Shown piece by piece: positions 1 through 8,581 of a stretch of 64,000 bases of DNA. The notes beneath the pieces are model-generated. The model was not told the origin of the DNA. It made no database searches and was given only the letters and a program-made list of their open reading frames with translations. The position numbers and the translations under genes were made by a program. The stretch covers positions 7,626,001-7,690,000 of the forward strand of contig NZ_CP017157.1 of assembly GCF_001729485.1 (NCBI RefSeq), written 5' to 3'. The first letter of the stretch is position 1, and each line of letters opens with the position of its first letter. This stretch comes from Streptomyces lydicus (lineage in GTDB: Bacteria; Actinomycetota; Actinomycetes; Streptomycetales; Streptomycetaceae).

Positions 1-1823
1 GCGACATCCACCGCGCGGGAGTGGTGCACCGCGATCTCAAGCCGGGCAACGTGCTGCTGGCCGCCGACGGCCCGAAAGTCATCGACTTCGGCATCTCGCG
101 CCCCTCGGACAGCGAAATGCGCACCGAGACCGGCAAGTTGATCGGCACCCCGCCGTTCATGGCGCCCGAGCAGTTCCAGCGGCCCCGCGAGGTCGGCCCG
201 GCGGCGGACGTCTTCGCGCTGGGGTCGGTGCTGGTGCACGCCGCGACCGGGCGTGGCCCGTTCGACTCGGAGAGCCCCTACCTCGTCGCGTACCAGGTGG
301 TCCACGACGAGGCCGATCTGGGCGGCGTACCGCAGGAGTTGACGCCGCTGATCGAGGACTGCCTGGCCAAGGACCCGGCGGACCGGCCCACGCCGGACGC
401 GCTGATGACGCGACTGCGCAGGGACGCCCCGGACGCCGGGCCCCTCACGCTGCCGGCCGGCGCGACCGCGGAGATGCCGGGCGGCGCGGCGCCGGGCGCG
501 GTGCGGATACCGGAACAGCGGCAGCCCGTACGGGCCGAGGCCGCCCGGGCCCCCGCCGGAGTTCCCCCCGAGGCCCCGGCCCCCGCCGCGCCCCGCCCCC
601 GCTTCGCGCGCCGCCGGCCCCTGTGGGCCGCGCTCGCCCTCCTGCTCGCGGGCGCCGGCGTCTTCACCGCCGTACAGGTGCTGACGCCCGCCGGCCCCGG
701 CCAGGACCCCGCCCTGCAGACCCGCCCGTCCCGCGCGGCGGCCGGCTTCCATCCGTGGCGCACCACCCTCGTCGAGCGGCCCAAGGGCTACGTCGCCGAA
801 GTCCCGTACTGCACCAGCGGCGACGGCGCCGTGTTCTGCGGCCAGTCCGGCCTGCCCGCCGCCCGGCTCGACCCGGAGACCGGCGAGGTGGTGTGGCGCC
901 GCACGGCCGCCCCGGCCGGCCGGGAAGCCGTCTCCCCGACCCCTCCGGTGCTCTCCGGCGGGCTGCTCTACGTCTTCGCCGCCGACGGCAGACGGCTGCT
1001 GGCGCTCGACCCGTCGGCCGGCGGCAAGGGCGCCACCCACTGGAGCAAGGACGTCTCCGGGTACGAGGGCGGCGCCGCCGTCGTCGGCGACCGGGTGCTC
1101 CTGACGGCCGCCGACGGCACCGTCACCGCGCTGGACAGCGCCACCCACCGGCAGCGGTGGCGCAAGCGCTTCCCCGGGCACCGGCTGCCGGTGTTCTCCT
1201 CGTTCGGGGACCCGCGCACCGCCTACGCCGCCGAGGCCACCGCGGACGGCACCGGCTCGCAGGTCACCGCCGTCGATCCGGCCGACGGCCGGGTCCGCTG
1301 GGCACGGCGACTGCCCGGCACGCTCACCCCGGCCGGGACCGGCGCGTCCGGCGCGCTCTACCTCACGTCCACCGACCCGAAGTTGGTGAATTACACCACC
1401 GGCGTCGTCCGCTACGACCCGGCCACCGGCCGCACCCGCCGCCTGCCGCTGGCCGCGCCGCTGCAGAACACCTCCGCCGTGGTGCACGGCGAAACGGTCT
1501 ACCTGCTGGCCGAGGGCGGTGCGCTGCAGGCCGTCGGCGCACGGAAGTGGGACACCGAGACCGCGGTCAGCCGGGGCTCGGCGCCGGTGGTCAGCGGTGA
1601 CCGGCTGTTCTTCACCGCGGCGGACGGCCGGCTGCTGGCCGTCGACACCCGGTCGGGCGGGCTGCTGGGGCAGACCCGGCCGCAGCTGGCGGCCGACCGC
1701 CACAACGGCTTCCTCCAGGCGCTGCCCGCCCCGCGCGTGGACGCCGCGCGGGGCCGGGTCTACGCGGCGGCGCCCAACGGCACGGTGTTCACGGCCCCCA
1801 CGAAGGACCCCGCCGCCTGGTGA
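1..1823 (+). CDS. Ser/Thr protein kinase with extracytoplasmic PQQ-type propeller, 5' truncated by window edge
   Basis: This is a Hanks-type Ser/Thr kinase that enters the window already open (frame from base 3); the N-lobe with the P-loop and catalytic lysine is missing. About 606 residues are present. The catalytic loop HRDLKPGNVLL is at residues 9-19, followed by the DFG motif (VIDFGISRP) and the activation-segment end GTPPFMAPEQ. After a Pro/Ala-rich juxtamembrane linker there is one membrane segment near residues 205-229. A C-terminal region of about 370 residues has repeated 'LDPETGEVVWR', 'ALDSATHRQRWRK' and 'VDPADGRVRWA' blades typical of PQQ-binding-like beta-propellers. The layout (cytoplasmic kinase, one TM helix, external propeller) is that of many Streptomyces receptor kinases. 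The ligand is unknown. Its last 64 bases overlap the convergent small gene that ends at 1760. Confidence 0.9.
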   Translation, partial: DIHRAGVVHRDLKPGNVLLAADGPKVIDFGISRPSDSEMRTETGKLIGTPPFMAPEQFQRPREVGPAADVFALGSVLVHAATGRGPFDSESPYLVAYQVVHDEADLGGVPQELTPLIEDCLAKDPADRPTPDALMTRLRRDAPDAGPLTLPAGATAEMPGGAAPGAVRIPEQRQPVRAEAARAPAGVPPEAPAPAAPRPRFARRRPLWAALALLLAGAGVFTAVQVLTPAGPGQDPALQTRPSRAAAGFHPWRTTLVERPKGYVAEVPYCTSGDGAVFCGQSGLPAARLDPETGEVVWRRTAAPAGREAVSPTPPVLSGGLLYVFAADGRRLLALDPSAGGKGATHWSKDVSGYEGGAAVVGDRVLLTAADGTVTALDSATHRQRWRKRFPGHRLPVFSSFGDPRTAYAAEATADGTGSQVTAVDPADGRVRWARRLPGTLTPAGTGASGALYLTSTDPKLVNYTTGVVRYDPATGRTRRLPLAAPLQNTSAVVHGETVYLLAEGGALQAVGARKWDTETAVSRGSAPVVSGDRLFFTAADGRLLAVDTRSGGLLGQTRPQLAADRHNGFLQALPAPRVDAARGRVYAAAPNGTVFTAPTKDPAAW

Positions 1824-2173
1824 ACGCCCGGCGCCCCGCCCTCGTGGCAGGGACAGGCGCACGCTTCCCGCCACACCCCCGGCACCGAGGTGACCTCGGG
1901 CCCGGGCGCGCCCTTGTCGCACGCCGCGTGCGTACCGAGGTGGCACGCCGGTGAGATGTACGGGCGCGGCACGTAGCGACGTACCGGGCTGCGGGTGTCC
2001 ATGAACGGCCCTCCGGCGACGGCGTCACGGGCGTACGGGCTCCTGTGACGCGGGAGACGGCTGTGGTGACGGCGACGGCGCGGGACGGGCACGGGCCGCG
2101 GTCCACCCCGGTCGCGGTGCCTGCCGCACGCCGGCAGGACCCGCGCGAGGAGCCGCACGAGCCACCCGGTCAC
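1760..2173 (-). CDS. Small Cys/His-rich protein, translationally coupled
   Basis: Predicted 137-residue protein of unknown function. The GTG start at 2173 shares four bases (GTGA) with the stop of the upstream gene, which suggests translational coupling; an internal ATG at 2002 is an alternative start that would give 80 residues. The C-terminal half holds the pattern CHLGTHAACDK followed by CACPCHE. This spacing of Cys and His resembles a small zinc-binding knuckle, but metal binding is inferred. The N-terminal part is Arg-rich. The 3' end runs 64 bases into the convergent kinase gene. Small genes of this look often sit beside XRE-DUF397 loci in Streptomyces; I do not know a function. Confidence 0.5.
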   Translation of the reverse strand: MTGWLVRLLARVLPACGRHRDRGGPRPVPVPRRRRHHSRLPRHRSPYARDAVAGGPFMDTRSPVRRYVPRPYISPACHLGTHAACDKGAPGPEVTSVPGVWREACACPCHEGGAPGVHQAAGSFVGAVNTVPLGAAA

Positions 2174-2376
2174 CGCGCCGCCCGCACGAGCACGGCGGTC
2201 AGCCGCCGCACCGTCTCCAGGTTGCAGCGCCCCAACTCGACCAGCGGGCGCGGATACGGGCGGGCGCACGACACCGGGTCGACACCCAGCGACGGCAGCA
2301 CGATGCCGGCCTGCCGGAGTGCGGCGGCCAACTCGTCGCACGCCTCCTGGGCCTCCGTGTCGGGTTCTGTGGTCAT
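2170..2376 (-). CDS. Small conserved Streptomyces protein (68 aa) divergent from XRE regulator
   Basis: A 68-residue protein starting MTTEPDTEAQEACDEL and rich in Leu/Arg, with a motif PRPLVELGRCNLETVRRL near the C-terminus. It is transcribed divergently from the XRE gene at 2556, with about 180 bases between the starts, and is coupled to the downstream Cys-rich gene by a 4-base overlap. The frame is open further upstream, but that extension reads through the GTTCCAC repeats (translated as WN-rich sequence), so the ATG at 2376 is preferred. No known fold or function is recognised. Proteins of this type recur next to DUF397 regulators, so it may belong to the same regulatory module. Confidence 0.55.
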   Translation of the reverse strand: MTTEPDTEAQEACDELAAALRQAGIVLPSLGVDPVSCARPYPRPLVELGRCNLETVRRLTAVLVRAAR

Positions 2377-2496
2377 TTGGTACCGCTCCCATCTGCCGTT
2401 CCGCTGCCTGGCGCGCCGGACGACAACTACCGTGAGTGACCTGGCTGTTACGAGGATGGTCCGGCGTGGGAAGCGATCCCACCGATACGGGCCGTA

Positions 2497-2542
2497 GTTC
2501 CACGCCGGAAACCGGTAGTTCCACACGTTCCACACGTTCCAC
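2497..2542 (+). promoter_or_regulatory. GTTCCAC direct-repeat cluster, likely operator of the XRE gene
   Basis: The heptamer GTTCCAC occurs four times in the same orientation, at 2497, 2518, 2527 and 2536 (spacings 21, 9 and 9). It ends 13 bases before the XRE start codon and lies within the 180-bp divergent promoter region. Direct repeats at this position suggest an operator, most simply for autoregulation by the XRE protein. No binding data are available. Confidence 0.5.
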
Positions 2543-2555
2543 AGAAGAGGTCGCC

Positions 2556-3398
2556 ATGCCGCCGAGGACAGCCGTCACCGGCCGAAGCCAGGAACCGCGC
2601 CGACGCTTCGCGGAGGAGCTGCGATTACTGCGCACCCAGCGCGGGGAGAGCCTGCGCCAGCTCGGCACGGCACTGGGCTGGGACGCGTCCCTCTTCGGAA
2701 AGCTGGAGAGCGGCCAGACCCTCGGCAGCCCGGAGGTCGCCGAGGCGCTGGACCAGCACTACGGGACGGCGGGCTTGCTGCTGACGCTGTGGGAACTGGC
2801 GGCGGGGGACCCTACGCAGTTCAAGGAGCGGTACCGGCGGTACATGACGCTGGAGGCGGAGGCGGTGAGCTTGTGGCATTACGGGGTGAGCACCGTGCAT
2901 GGATTGCTCCAGACAGCAAGTTACGCACGAGAGTTGCTGTCTACCGGTGGCCTGCGCGGCGAAGAGCTGACGAAGCAAGTCGACGCACGCATAGGACGCC
3001 GAGCTCTCCTGGACAGCGAGGACGCCCCTCGTTTTCGCACGATCCTCTCCGAGGCGGTACTGCGTACGCCATTGGCGGATGCCACGGAGTGGCGAGAGCA
3101 GCTTGAATACCTCGTCGACATGGGCGAACGGCCGAACGTGATGGTGCAGATCGTGCGCCACGAAGTCGGTCTTCACGCCCTCTCAAACACCGACACCATG
3201 TTTCTGAGGCTCCCCGACGGGCGCACTGCGGCTTGGGTGGAGACTGGCTATTCGGGCGAACTGGTCGAGGAAACGGCAGCGTCCGAGCGACTTCAGCTCA
3301 GCTACGATCTGGTCCGTGACGTAGCCCTATCCCCTGCAGAGTCACGGAAGTTCATCTCGCGGATGTTGGAGGAAGTGCCGTGCGAGCCATCGACCTGA
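2556..3398 (+). CDS. XRE-family regulator with DUF5753
   Basis: A 280-residue DNA-binding protein. Residues about 15-70 form a Cro/C1-type helix-turn-helix (RFAEELRLLRTQRGESLRQLG, then GWDASLFGKLESGQ). The rest matches the DUF5753 effector region (WHYGVSTVHGLLQTASYARELL, then RQ-type strands ending ISRML). The start at 2556 is chosen because AGAAGAGG lies at a good distance upstream and the residues before it are low-complexity. The stop overlaps the downstream DUF397 gene by 19 bases, the usual arrangement of XRE-DUF397 pairs such as Scr1/Scr2 and the WhiJ-like loci of Streptomyces. These pairs influence development and antibiotic production, in some reports in a toxin-antitoxin-like manner. 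The target is probably its own promoter (GTTCCAC repeats). Confidence 0.88.
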   Translation: MPPRTAVTGRSQEPRRRFAEELRLLRTQRGESLRQLGTALGWDASLFGKLESGQTLGSPEVAEALDQHYGTAGLLLTLWELAAGDPTQFKERYRRYMTLEAEAVSLWHYGVSTVHGLLQTASYARELLSTGGLRGEELTKQVDARIGRRALLDSEDAPRFRTILSEAVLRTPLADATEWREQLEYLVDMGERPNVMVQIVRHEVGLHALSNTDTMFLRLPDGRTAAWVETGYSGELVEETAASERLQLSYDLVRDVALSPAESRKFISRMLEEVPCEPST

Positions 3399-3592
3399 GC
3401 ACCGTCACCTGGCGCAAGTCCAGCCGCAGCAACCAGGACGGCGGAGCCTGCATCGAGGTCTCCGACGACCTCCCCACCCTCGTCCCCGTCCGCGACAGCA
3501 AGGACCCGCACGGCCCCGCGCTCGTCTTCCCCGCGGGGGCCTGGTCGGCGTTCGTCACCGCCGTCAAGGCCGACGAGCTGTCCGTGGCCTGA
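3380..3592 (+). CDS. DUF397 domain protein
   Basis: A 70-residue single-domain DUF397 protein. The diagnostic N-terminus is TVTWRKSSRSNQDGGACIEV, followed by VPVRDSKDP and a C-terminal W-x-x-F-V segment (GAWSAFVTAVK). It overlaps the XRE gene by 19 bases, so translation is probably coupled. DUF397 partners are thought to bind and modulate their cognate XRE regulator. The biochemical activity is not established. Confidence 0.9.
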   Translation: MRAIDLSTVTWRKSSRSNQDGGACIEVSDDLPTLVPVRDSKDPHGPALVFPAGAWSAFVTAVKADELSVA

Positions 3593-3710
3593 CGTCCGGG
3601 CGCGGTCCCGCCCAACGGCCCCTGTCGCACGGTGCGATGGGGGCCGATCCCGTAGCGGCACTACTTGGTAACGTCCCCTTCGCACACAGTTACGAGCGAG
3701 GGGGAGCTCC

Positions 3711-4289
3711 TTGTCTGCCAGAATGTCGGTTCAACCCGGAGAGTTACGTGCGTCGGCGCACGCTCAGAGCGGTATCGCCGACGACATCAAGAAATCGTGC
3801 GACAAGTCCGTCGCCGACACCGGTACGGCCGCGGGCGCCACCGAGGGATGGTCCGTCGCCTCGGCGCTGCACATGATCAGTGAGACCTGGAAGCCCGCTT
3901 TCGACGGTCTGCACAAACGCCTGTTACAGGGCGCCGGAAACCTCCGCGACACCGCCGACAACCATGACTGGAACGAAGACATGGTTGATCAGGACTTCGA
4001 GGACTTCAACGGGGACGGTGTGGGCGTGATCGCGTCGGCTCCCGCCTCAGGGAGCGGGCCCGGCTCCACCGTGTACGCCGGATTGCCACGCCCTGCTTCA
4101 CCCGGTACCGACCCCGCACGCGAGGCCGTCGGCGAGTACCAGCCACCGCCACCCGGTACACCGTCGCCCAACACGGACGACATGCTGCACGCCAAGCCCG
4201 CGATGCCCGTCTACGACCCGGGCGAAACCCTCGCGGCACCCCGCCGGGACGCGGCTCCCGTGCGCACCGACGACAACCCCTTTGGATGA
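3711..4289 (+). CDS. WXG100/ESX-like small helical protein, first gene of a type VII-like module
   Basis: A 192-residue protein. The N-terminal 100 residues are predicted helical (ELRASAHAQSGIADDIKK, then GWSVASALHMISETWKPAFDGLHKRLLQGAGNLRDTA). This is the size and style of the ESX/WXG100-like partners that precede DUF1023 hydrolases in Streptomyces. The C-terminal half is Pro-rich and disordered. The TTG start at 3711 is preferred because GAGGGGGAG ends four bases upstream; the ATG at 3723 would leave this ribosome site too far away. The stop is three bases before the GTG of the next gene, so the two are co-translated. I infer a chaperone or secretion-partner role for the hydrolase. Confidence 0.6.
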   Translation: MSARMSVQPGELRASAHAQSGIADDIKKSCDKSVADTGTAAGATEGWSVASALHMISETWKPAFDGLHKRLLQGAGNLRDTADNHDWNEDMVDQDFEDFNGDGVGVIASAPASGSGPGSTVYAGLPRPASPGTDPAREAVGEYQPPPPGTPSPNTDDMLHAKPAMPVYDPGETLAAPRRDAAPVRTDDNPFG

Positions 4290-4292
4290 GCC

Positions 4293-5888
4293 GTGGCTAC
4301 CGACTACGCACGCCTGCTGAAGCAGGACTTCGCGGATCTCACGGCCGCCACCGACTCCTGGCAGCGGGTTTCGCGGGACATGGACAGCGCGTTCGACCAG
4401 CACCGTACGAAGGTGACCGGTCCGCTGCACGCCTCTTGGGAAGGGGACGACGCCAAGGCCGCCCTGGCGTTCCTGGAGGACATCGAGATGCGCATCAACG
4501 TGGTCCGTACCGAGGCGATGACCATCTCGAAGGCGATCGAGACGGTTCGGTTCCGTATGGAGCAGGCGCAGACGGACTTACGCAACGCGGTACGGAGCGC
4601 GGAGTCCGAGGGGTTCGTCGTCGACGACTCCGGCGCGGTGGGAGAAGCCATCTGCGAAGCGGACGAGTCTCCGGACGAGGCGCAGAGCAAGCTGGACCGG
4701 ATGAGGCACTTCCAGGAGGAGATCGACACCGCGGTCAAGGACGCGCGGAAGGCCAGCGCCGACGGCCACCACGCACTGTCGGAGCTCCGCGGCGAGCTCC
4801 TGGACCGCACCAACAAGCACATGGCCGCCGAGGCCGCGGCCGACACCCAGCAGGCCATGAAGGACCTGGGCGTCAAGGGGCCACAGATCCCCAAGGACCC
4901 CAAGGACGCGGCTGCCTGGTGGAAGGGTCTCGACGAGGCATCGCGCCAGGAGTACGCCACCATGTACCCGGAGCAGATCGGCAAGACGAACGGCCTTCCC
5001 AGCGCTGTCCGTGACGATGCGAACCGGCTCGCGCTGGATCAGCAGCTCAACTACGTCAACGGCAGCGACCAAGGCGTTCCCGGCATTCCGGAACACCGAC
5101 ACAACCTTGAGGTCCTGAAGGCCGAACTGGACAAACGTGACGGCGCACCGGAAAACAAAAAACTCTACCTCCTGGATTTCAACGGTGCCGAGGACGGTAA
5201 GGCCGTCATCGCCATGGGGAATCCGGACACCGCTGACAACGTCGGCGTGCAAGTACCCGGCACAGCAACGGACATGAGCTCGACCGGCGGCCAGCTGTCA
5301 CGGATCGACAAGTTGCAGCGGTCGGCTGAGCGAGCCGACCCGTCGGCGAACACGTCGATGGTCTACTGGCTGGGCTACGACGCTCCTGAAATTCCCAGCG
5401 ACGAGGCTCCGAACCTCGCCGTCGCCGGCACCACCCGAGCCGACGACGCGGCACCTGACCTGAGGGCTTTCACCCACGGCCTGCGCGCCTCGCACGAAGG
5501 GCCGGACCGTGCGCACATGACGGTGCTGGGGCACAGCTACGGCGCCACGGTGGTCGGCGACGCGGATTCCGGCGGCAACGGCCTGGACGCCGACAGCATT
5601 TCCGTCGTCGGCAGCCCGGGGGAGACCGTGGGCAGCGCGTCCGATCTCCACGTCGGCGCCAAACATTTCTACACGGGCATCGCCGACGACGACCCCATCA
5701 GCCAAGCGCAGGATCTGACGCTCGGCCCCGACCCGAACACCACGGACTTCGGCGGCACCCGGTTCGTCACCGACACCCACGGACACAGCGGCTACTGGGA
5801 CGACAAGAGCGAAAGCCTTGCCAATCAGGGCCGGATCATTGCCGGTCACGAACCGGAAAAGGCTCCGCCCACGCCCGTCGACCTATAG
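4293..5888 (+). CDS. WXG-like N-terminus fused to DUF1023 alpha/beta hydrolase
   Basis: A 531-residue protein. The first 200 residues or so are long amphipathic helices with a WXG turn (HASWEGDDAKAAL, near residue 50), as in type VII substrates. Residues about 280-520 match the DUF1023 alpha/beta-hydrolase family. The nucleophile elbow is GHSYGATVVG (Ser about 415), an acidic loop follows (ADDDPIS, about 465-470), and a histidine segment (DTHGHSGYW, about 495-500) completes a plausible Ser-Asp-His triad. No signal peptide is seen, which is consistent with export by a WXG-dependent route. It sits between the WXG-like gene and a lipoprotein gene, all on one strand with gaps of 3 and 8 bases. 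A lipase or esterase activity is likely from the fold; the substrate is unknown. It could equally be a house-keeping exported enzyme rather than a toxin. Confidence 0.75.
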   Translation: MATDYARLLKQDFADLTAATDSWQRVSRDMDSAFDQHRTKVTGPLHASWEGDDAKAALAFLEDIEMRINVVRTEAMTISKAIETVRFRMEQAQTDLRNAVRSAESEGFVVDDSGAVGEAICEADESPDEAQSKLDRMRHFQEEIDTAVKDARKASADGHHALSELRGELLDRTNKHMAAEAAADTQQAMKDLGVKGPQIPKDPKDAAAWWKGLDEASRQEYATMYPEQIGKTNGLPSAVRDDANRLALDQQLNYVNGSDQGVPGIPEHRHNLEVLKAELDKRDGAPENKKLYLLDFNGAEDGKAVIAMGNPDTADNVGVQVPGTATDMSSTGGQLSRIDKLQRSAERADPSANTSMVYWLGYDAPEIPSDEAPNLAVAGTTRADDAAPDLRAFTHGLRASHEGPDRAHMTVLGHSYGATVVGDADSGGNGLDADSISVVGSPGETVGSASDLHVGAKHFYTGIADDDPISQAQDLTLGPDPNTTDFGGTRFVTDTHGHSGYWDDKSESLANQGRIIAGHEPEKAPPTPVDL

Positions 5889-5896
5889 GAAACCCC

Positions 5897-6457
5897 TTGG
5901 AGAAAAAACACTCCGAGGCGACGATCAAGCTCTTCAGGCGAACCCGCCTGATCGCATTGACCGCCTCGGCCCTCATTTTCACCGGAGCATGTATGTCCTC
6001 GCAATCCAGCGATCCCAATAAACCGCTGCCGCGCAAGAGCCGGGAAGATTCACTGACCTGGGCGAAGCACTACATCTCGACCATGGCGCACTACGCCGAG
6101 GTCAAGATAGGCAAACGGTTCGGCCCTTTCACGGACTTCGAGGACTGCGTTGGCCAAAACGACGAGGTCGCGCATGACGGCCGGTACACCCTGACGTACA
6201 CCGCATACGCCGACCTCCCGCAGGAACAGCACATTCCAGCCGTCCGCAAACTCCGGGCCGCCCTCAAGAAGCAGGGGGGTGTGGACGTCTCTTCATACGA
6301 GGAACGTCCGCACTCTCACGAGGTCATTCTCGACGGATATCACGAGAAAGAGAATTTTTCTCTCATTGCCGACTCCGTCAAACCCCGCAACACCCTCCGC
6401 CTCTCCGTCAGTACCCCCTGCTTCCTGCCCCCCGGGGCCAAACAGCAGAAGTTCTGA
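5897..6457 (+). CDS. Lipoprotein, third gene of the WXG-hydrolase module
   Basis: A 186-residue lipoprotein. A basic N-region (KLFRRTR) and a hydrophobic stretch lead to the lipobox LIFTGAC with the lipidated Cys at about 32. The remaining domain has two Cys (EDCVGQ and STPCFLPP) that may form a disulphide, and no motif I recognise. The TTG start at 5897 is supported by TAGGA ending six bases before it; the gene follows the hydrolase stop by 8 bases. Codon use is less GC-biased than in the flanking core genes. Its position directly after an exported hydrolase suggests either an immunity protein or a surface partner; this is inference. Confidence 0.7.
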   Translation: MEKKHSEATIKLFRRTRLIALTASALIFTGACMSSQSSDPNKPLPRKSREDSLTWAKHYISTMAHYAEVKIGKRFGPFTDFEDCVGQNDEVAHDGRYTLTYTAYADLPQEQHIPAVRKLRAALKKQGGVDVSSYEERPHSHEVILDGYHEKENFSLIADSVKPRNTLRLSVSTPCFLPPGAKQQKF

Positions 6458-6476
6458 GGGCACGCGGCAGGAAACA

Positions 6477-6516
6477 AGCAGGGAGGCCCCCGTCGCGCGA
6501 CGGGGGCCTCCCTGCT
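6477..6516. terminator. Bidirectional stem-loop between the lipoprotein gene and ilvD
   Basis: A perfect inverted repeat with 19-bp arms (6477-6495 and 6498-6516) and a 2-base nominal loop. It lies between two convergent genes, 19 bases after the lipoprotein stop and 14 bases after the ilvD stop on the other strand. This is the usual form of a Streptomyces bidirectional terminator without a U-tract. Confidence 0.85.
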
Positions 6517-6530
6517 GTTCTCGGCGCGGG

Positions 6531-8381
6531 TCAGCCCAGCAGGTTCACGTCCCGCACCGCGCCCTTGTCGGCGCTGGTGGCCATCGCCGCGTAGGCGCGC
6601 AGGGCCGCGGAGACCTTGCGTTCGCGGTTCTTGGGGGCGTAGACGCCGCCGAGGGCCTCGCGGCGGGCGGCCAGGTCCTCGTCGCTCACCAGGAGTTCGA
6701 TGGAGCGGTTCGGGATGTCGATGCGGATGCGGTCGCCGTCCTCGACGAGGGCGATGGTGCCGCCGGCGGCCGCCTCGGGGGAGGCGTGGCCGATGGACAG
6801 GCCGGACGTGCCGCCGGAGAAGCGGCCGTCGGTGACCAGCGCGCACGCCTTGCCCAGGCCGCGGCCCTTGAGGAAGGACGTCGGGTAGAGCATCTCCTGC
6901 ATGCCGGGGCCGCCCTTGGGGCCCTCGTAGCGGATGACGACGACGTCGCCTTCCTTGATCTGCTTGGTGAGGATCTTGTCGACCGCGTCCTCCTGGGACT
7001 CGCAGACCACGGCCGGGCCCTCGAACGTCCAGATGGACTCGTCGACGCCGGCGGTCTTCACGACGCAGCCGTCCTCGGCGATGTTGCCCTTGAGGACCGC
7101 CAGGCCGCCGTCCTTGGAGTAGGCGTGCTCGACGGAGCGGATGCAGCCGCCCTCGGCGTCCACGTCGAGGGATGCCCAGCGCTCGGACTGGGAGAAGGCG
7201 GTGGCGGAGCGCTTGCAGCCGGGGGCGGCGTGCCAGAGTTCGACGGCCTCGGCGGAGGGGGAGCCGCCGCGCACGTCCCAGGTCTTGAGGTGCTCCGCGA
7301 GCGAGGTGGAGTGCACGGAGTGCACGTCCTCGTTGAGCAGCCCGCCGCGGTACAGCTCGCCGAGGATGGCGGGGATGCCGCCGGCGCGGTGCACGTCCTC
7401 CATGTAGTACGTGCCGCCGGGGGCGACGTTCGGGGCGACCTTGGCCAGGCAGGGGACGCGGCGCGAGACCTCGTTGATGTCCTTGAGGTCGTAGTCCAGC
7501 TCGGCCTCCTGCGCGGCGGCGAGCAGGTGGAGGATGGTGTTGGTCGAGCCGCCCATGGCGATGTCGAGGGCCATGGCGTTCTCGAACGCGGCGCGGGTGG
7601 CGATGTTGCGCGGCAGGACGGACTCGTCGCCGTCCTCGTAGTACCGCTTGGTGATCTCCACGACCGTGCGGCCGGCGTTCTCGTAGAGCGCCTTGCGGGC
7701 GGTGTGGGTGGCGAGCACCGAGCCGTTGCCGGGCAGGGACAGGCCGATGGCCTCGGTCAGGCAGTTCATCGAGTTGGCGGTGAACATGCCGGAACAGGAC
7801 CCGCAGGTGGGGCAGGCGTTCTCCTCGATGCGGAGGACGTCCTCGTCGGAGACGCTGTCGTTGACCGAGTCGACGATCGCGTTGATCAGGTCCAGCTTGC
7901 GGACCGTGCCGTCGACGAGGGTGGCCTGGCCGGCCTCCATCGGGCCGCCGGAGACGAAGACCACCGGGATGTTCAGCCGCATCGCGGCCATCAGCATGCC
8001 GGGGGTGATCTTGTCGCAGTTGGAGATGCAGATCAGCGCGTCGGCGCAGTGCGCCTCGACCATGTACTCCACCGAGTCCGCGATCAGGTCGCGGGACGGC
8101 AGGGAGTAGAGCATGCCGCCGTGGCCCATCGCGATGCCGTCGTCGACCGCGATGGTGTTGAACTCGCGGGGAACGGCGCCGGCGGCCCGGATGGCGTCGG
8201 AGACGATCCGGCCGACCGGGGCGAGGTGGGTGTGTCCGGGCACGAACTCGGTGAAGGAGTTGGCGACCGCGACGATCGGCTTACCGATGTCCTCGCTCGC
8301 TACGCCCGAGGCCCGCATAAGGGCGCGGGCGCCCGCCATGTTGCGGCCATGGGTAACGGTGCGGGACCTCAGATCGGGCAC
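6531..8381 (-). CDS. ilvD: Dihydroxy-acid dehydratase
   Basis: IlvD removes water from 2,3-dihydroxy-isovalerate and 2,3-dihydroxy-3-methylvalerate in valine and isoleucine biosynthesis in the cytoplasm. The 616-residue product has the family N-terminus [20 protein letters not shown] and the Fe-S cluster and Mg region motifs [12 protein letters not shown] and [17 protein letters not shown], and it is full length. The GTG at 8381 is preferred over the in-frame GTG at 8390: GAGGGAG then has normal spacing and the length agrees with known homologues. It ends close to a bidirectional terminator. About 200 bases separate it from the TetR gene upstream, enough for its own promoter. Confidence 0.96.
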   Translation of the reverse strand: MPDLRSRTVTHGRNMAGARALMRASGVASEDIGKPIVAVANSFTEFVPGHTHLAPVGRIVSDAIRAAGAVPREFNTIAVDDGIAMGHGGMLYSLPSRDLIADSVEYMVEAHCADALICISNCDKITPGMLMAAMRLNIPVVFVSGGPMEAGQATLVDGTVRKLDLINAIVDSVNDSVSDEDVLRIEENACPTCGSCSGMFTANSMNCLTEAIGLSLPGNGSVLATHTARKALYENAGRTVVEITKRYYEDGDESVLPRNIATRAAFENAMALDIAMGGSTNTILHLLAAAQEAELDYDLKDINEVSRRVPCLAKVAPNVAPGGTYYMEDVHRAGGIPAILGELYRGGLLNEDVHSVHSTSLAEHLKTWDVRGGSPSAEAVELWHAAPGCKRSATAFSQSERWASLDVDAEGGCIRSVEHAYSKDGGLAVLKGNIAEDGCVVKTAGVDESIWTFEGPAVVCESQEDAVDKILTKQIKEGDVVVIRYEGPKGGPGMQEMLYPTSFLKGRGLGKACALVTDGRFSGGTSGLSIGHASPEAAAGGTIALVEDGDRIRIDIPNRSIELLVSDEDLAARREALGGVYAPKNRERKVSAALRAYAAMATSADKGAVRDVNLLG

Positions 8382-8581
8382 GATGGTCACTCCCTCGGGA
8401 ATCGTCCGTACGACCGCCGGGCTCCGGGAGTCCGGGCCGGGGCGGCCCGTCGCCCACCGGGCGGCGTCATAGAGCAGCTGAGGCCGAGGTTACGCTCTTG
8501 ATCCAAGATCCGGACACCGGCGCCGGAATGTGAGACGGCTGCCCGCAGTGCGGACAGCGTGGGCGGTTCCCGCCCGGGGCG

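Noticed and set aside
2436..2555. A start 40 codons upstream of the XRE gene
   Set aside because: The added residues are Ser/Thr/Gly filler made by the GTTCCAC repeats, and the ribosome site supports 2556.
6279..8501. A 740-codon open frame on the plus strand opposite ilvD
   Set aside because: It is the antisense shadow of ilvD in high-GC DNA; it has Gly/Val/Ala/Asp composition and no domain, while ilvD is a perfect family match.
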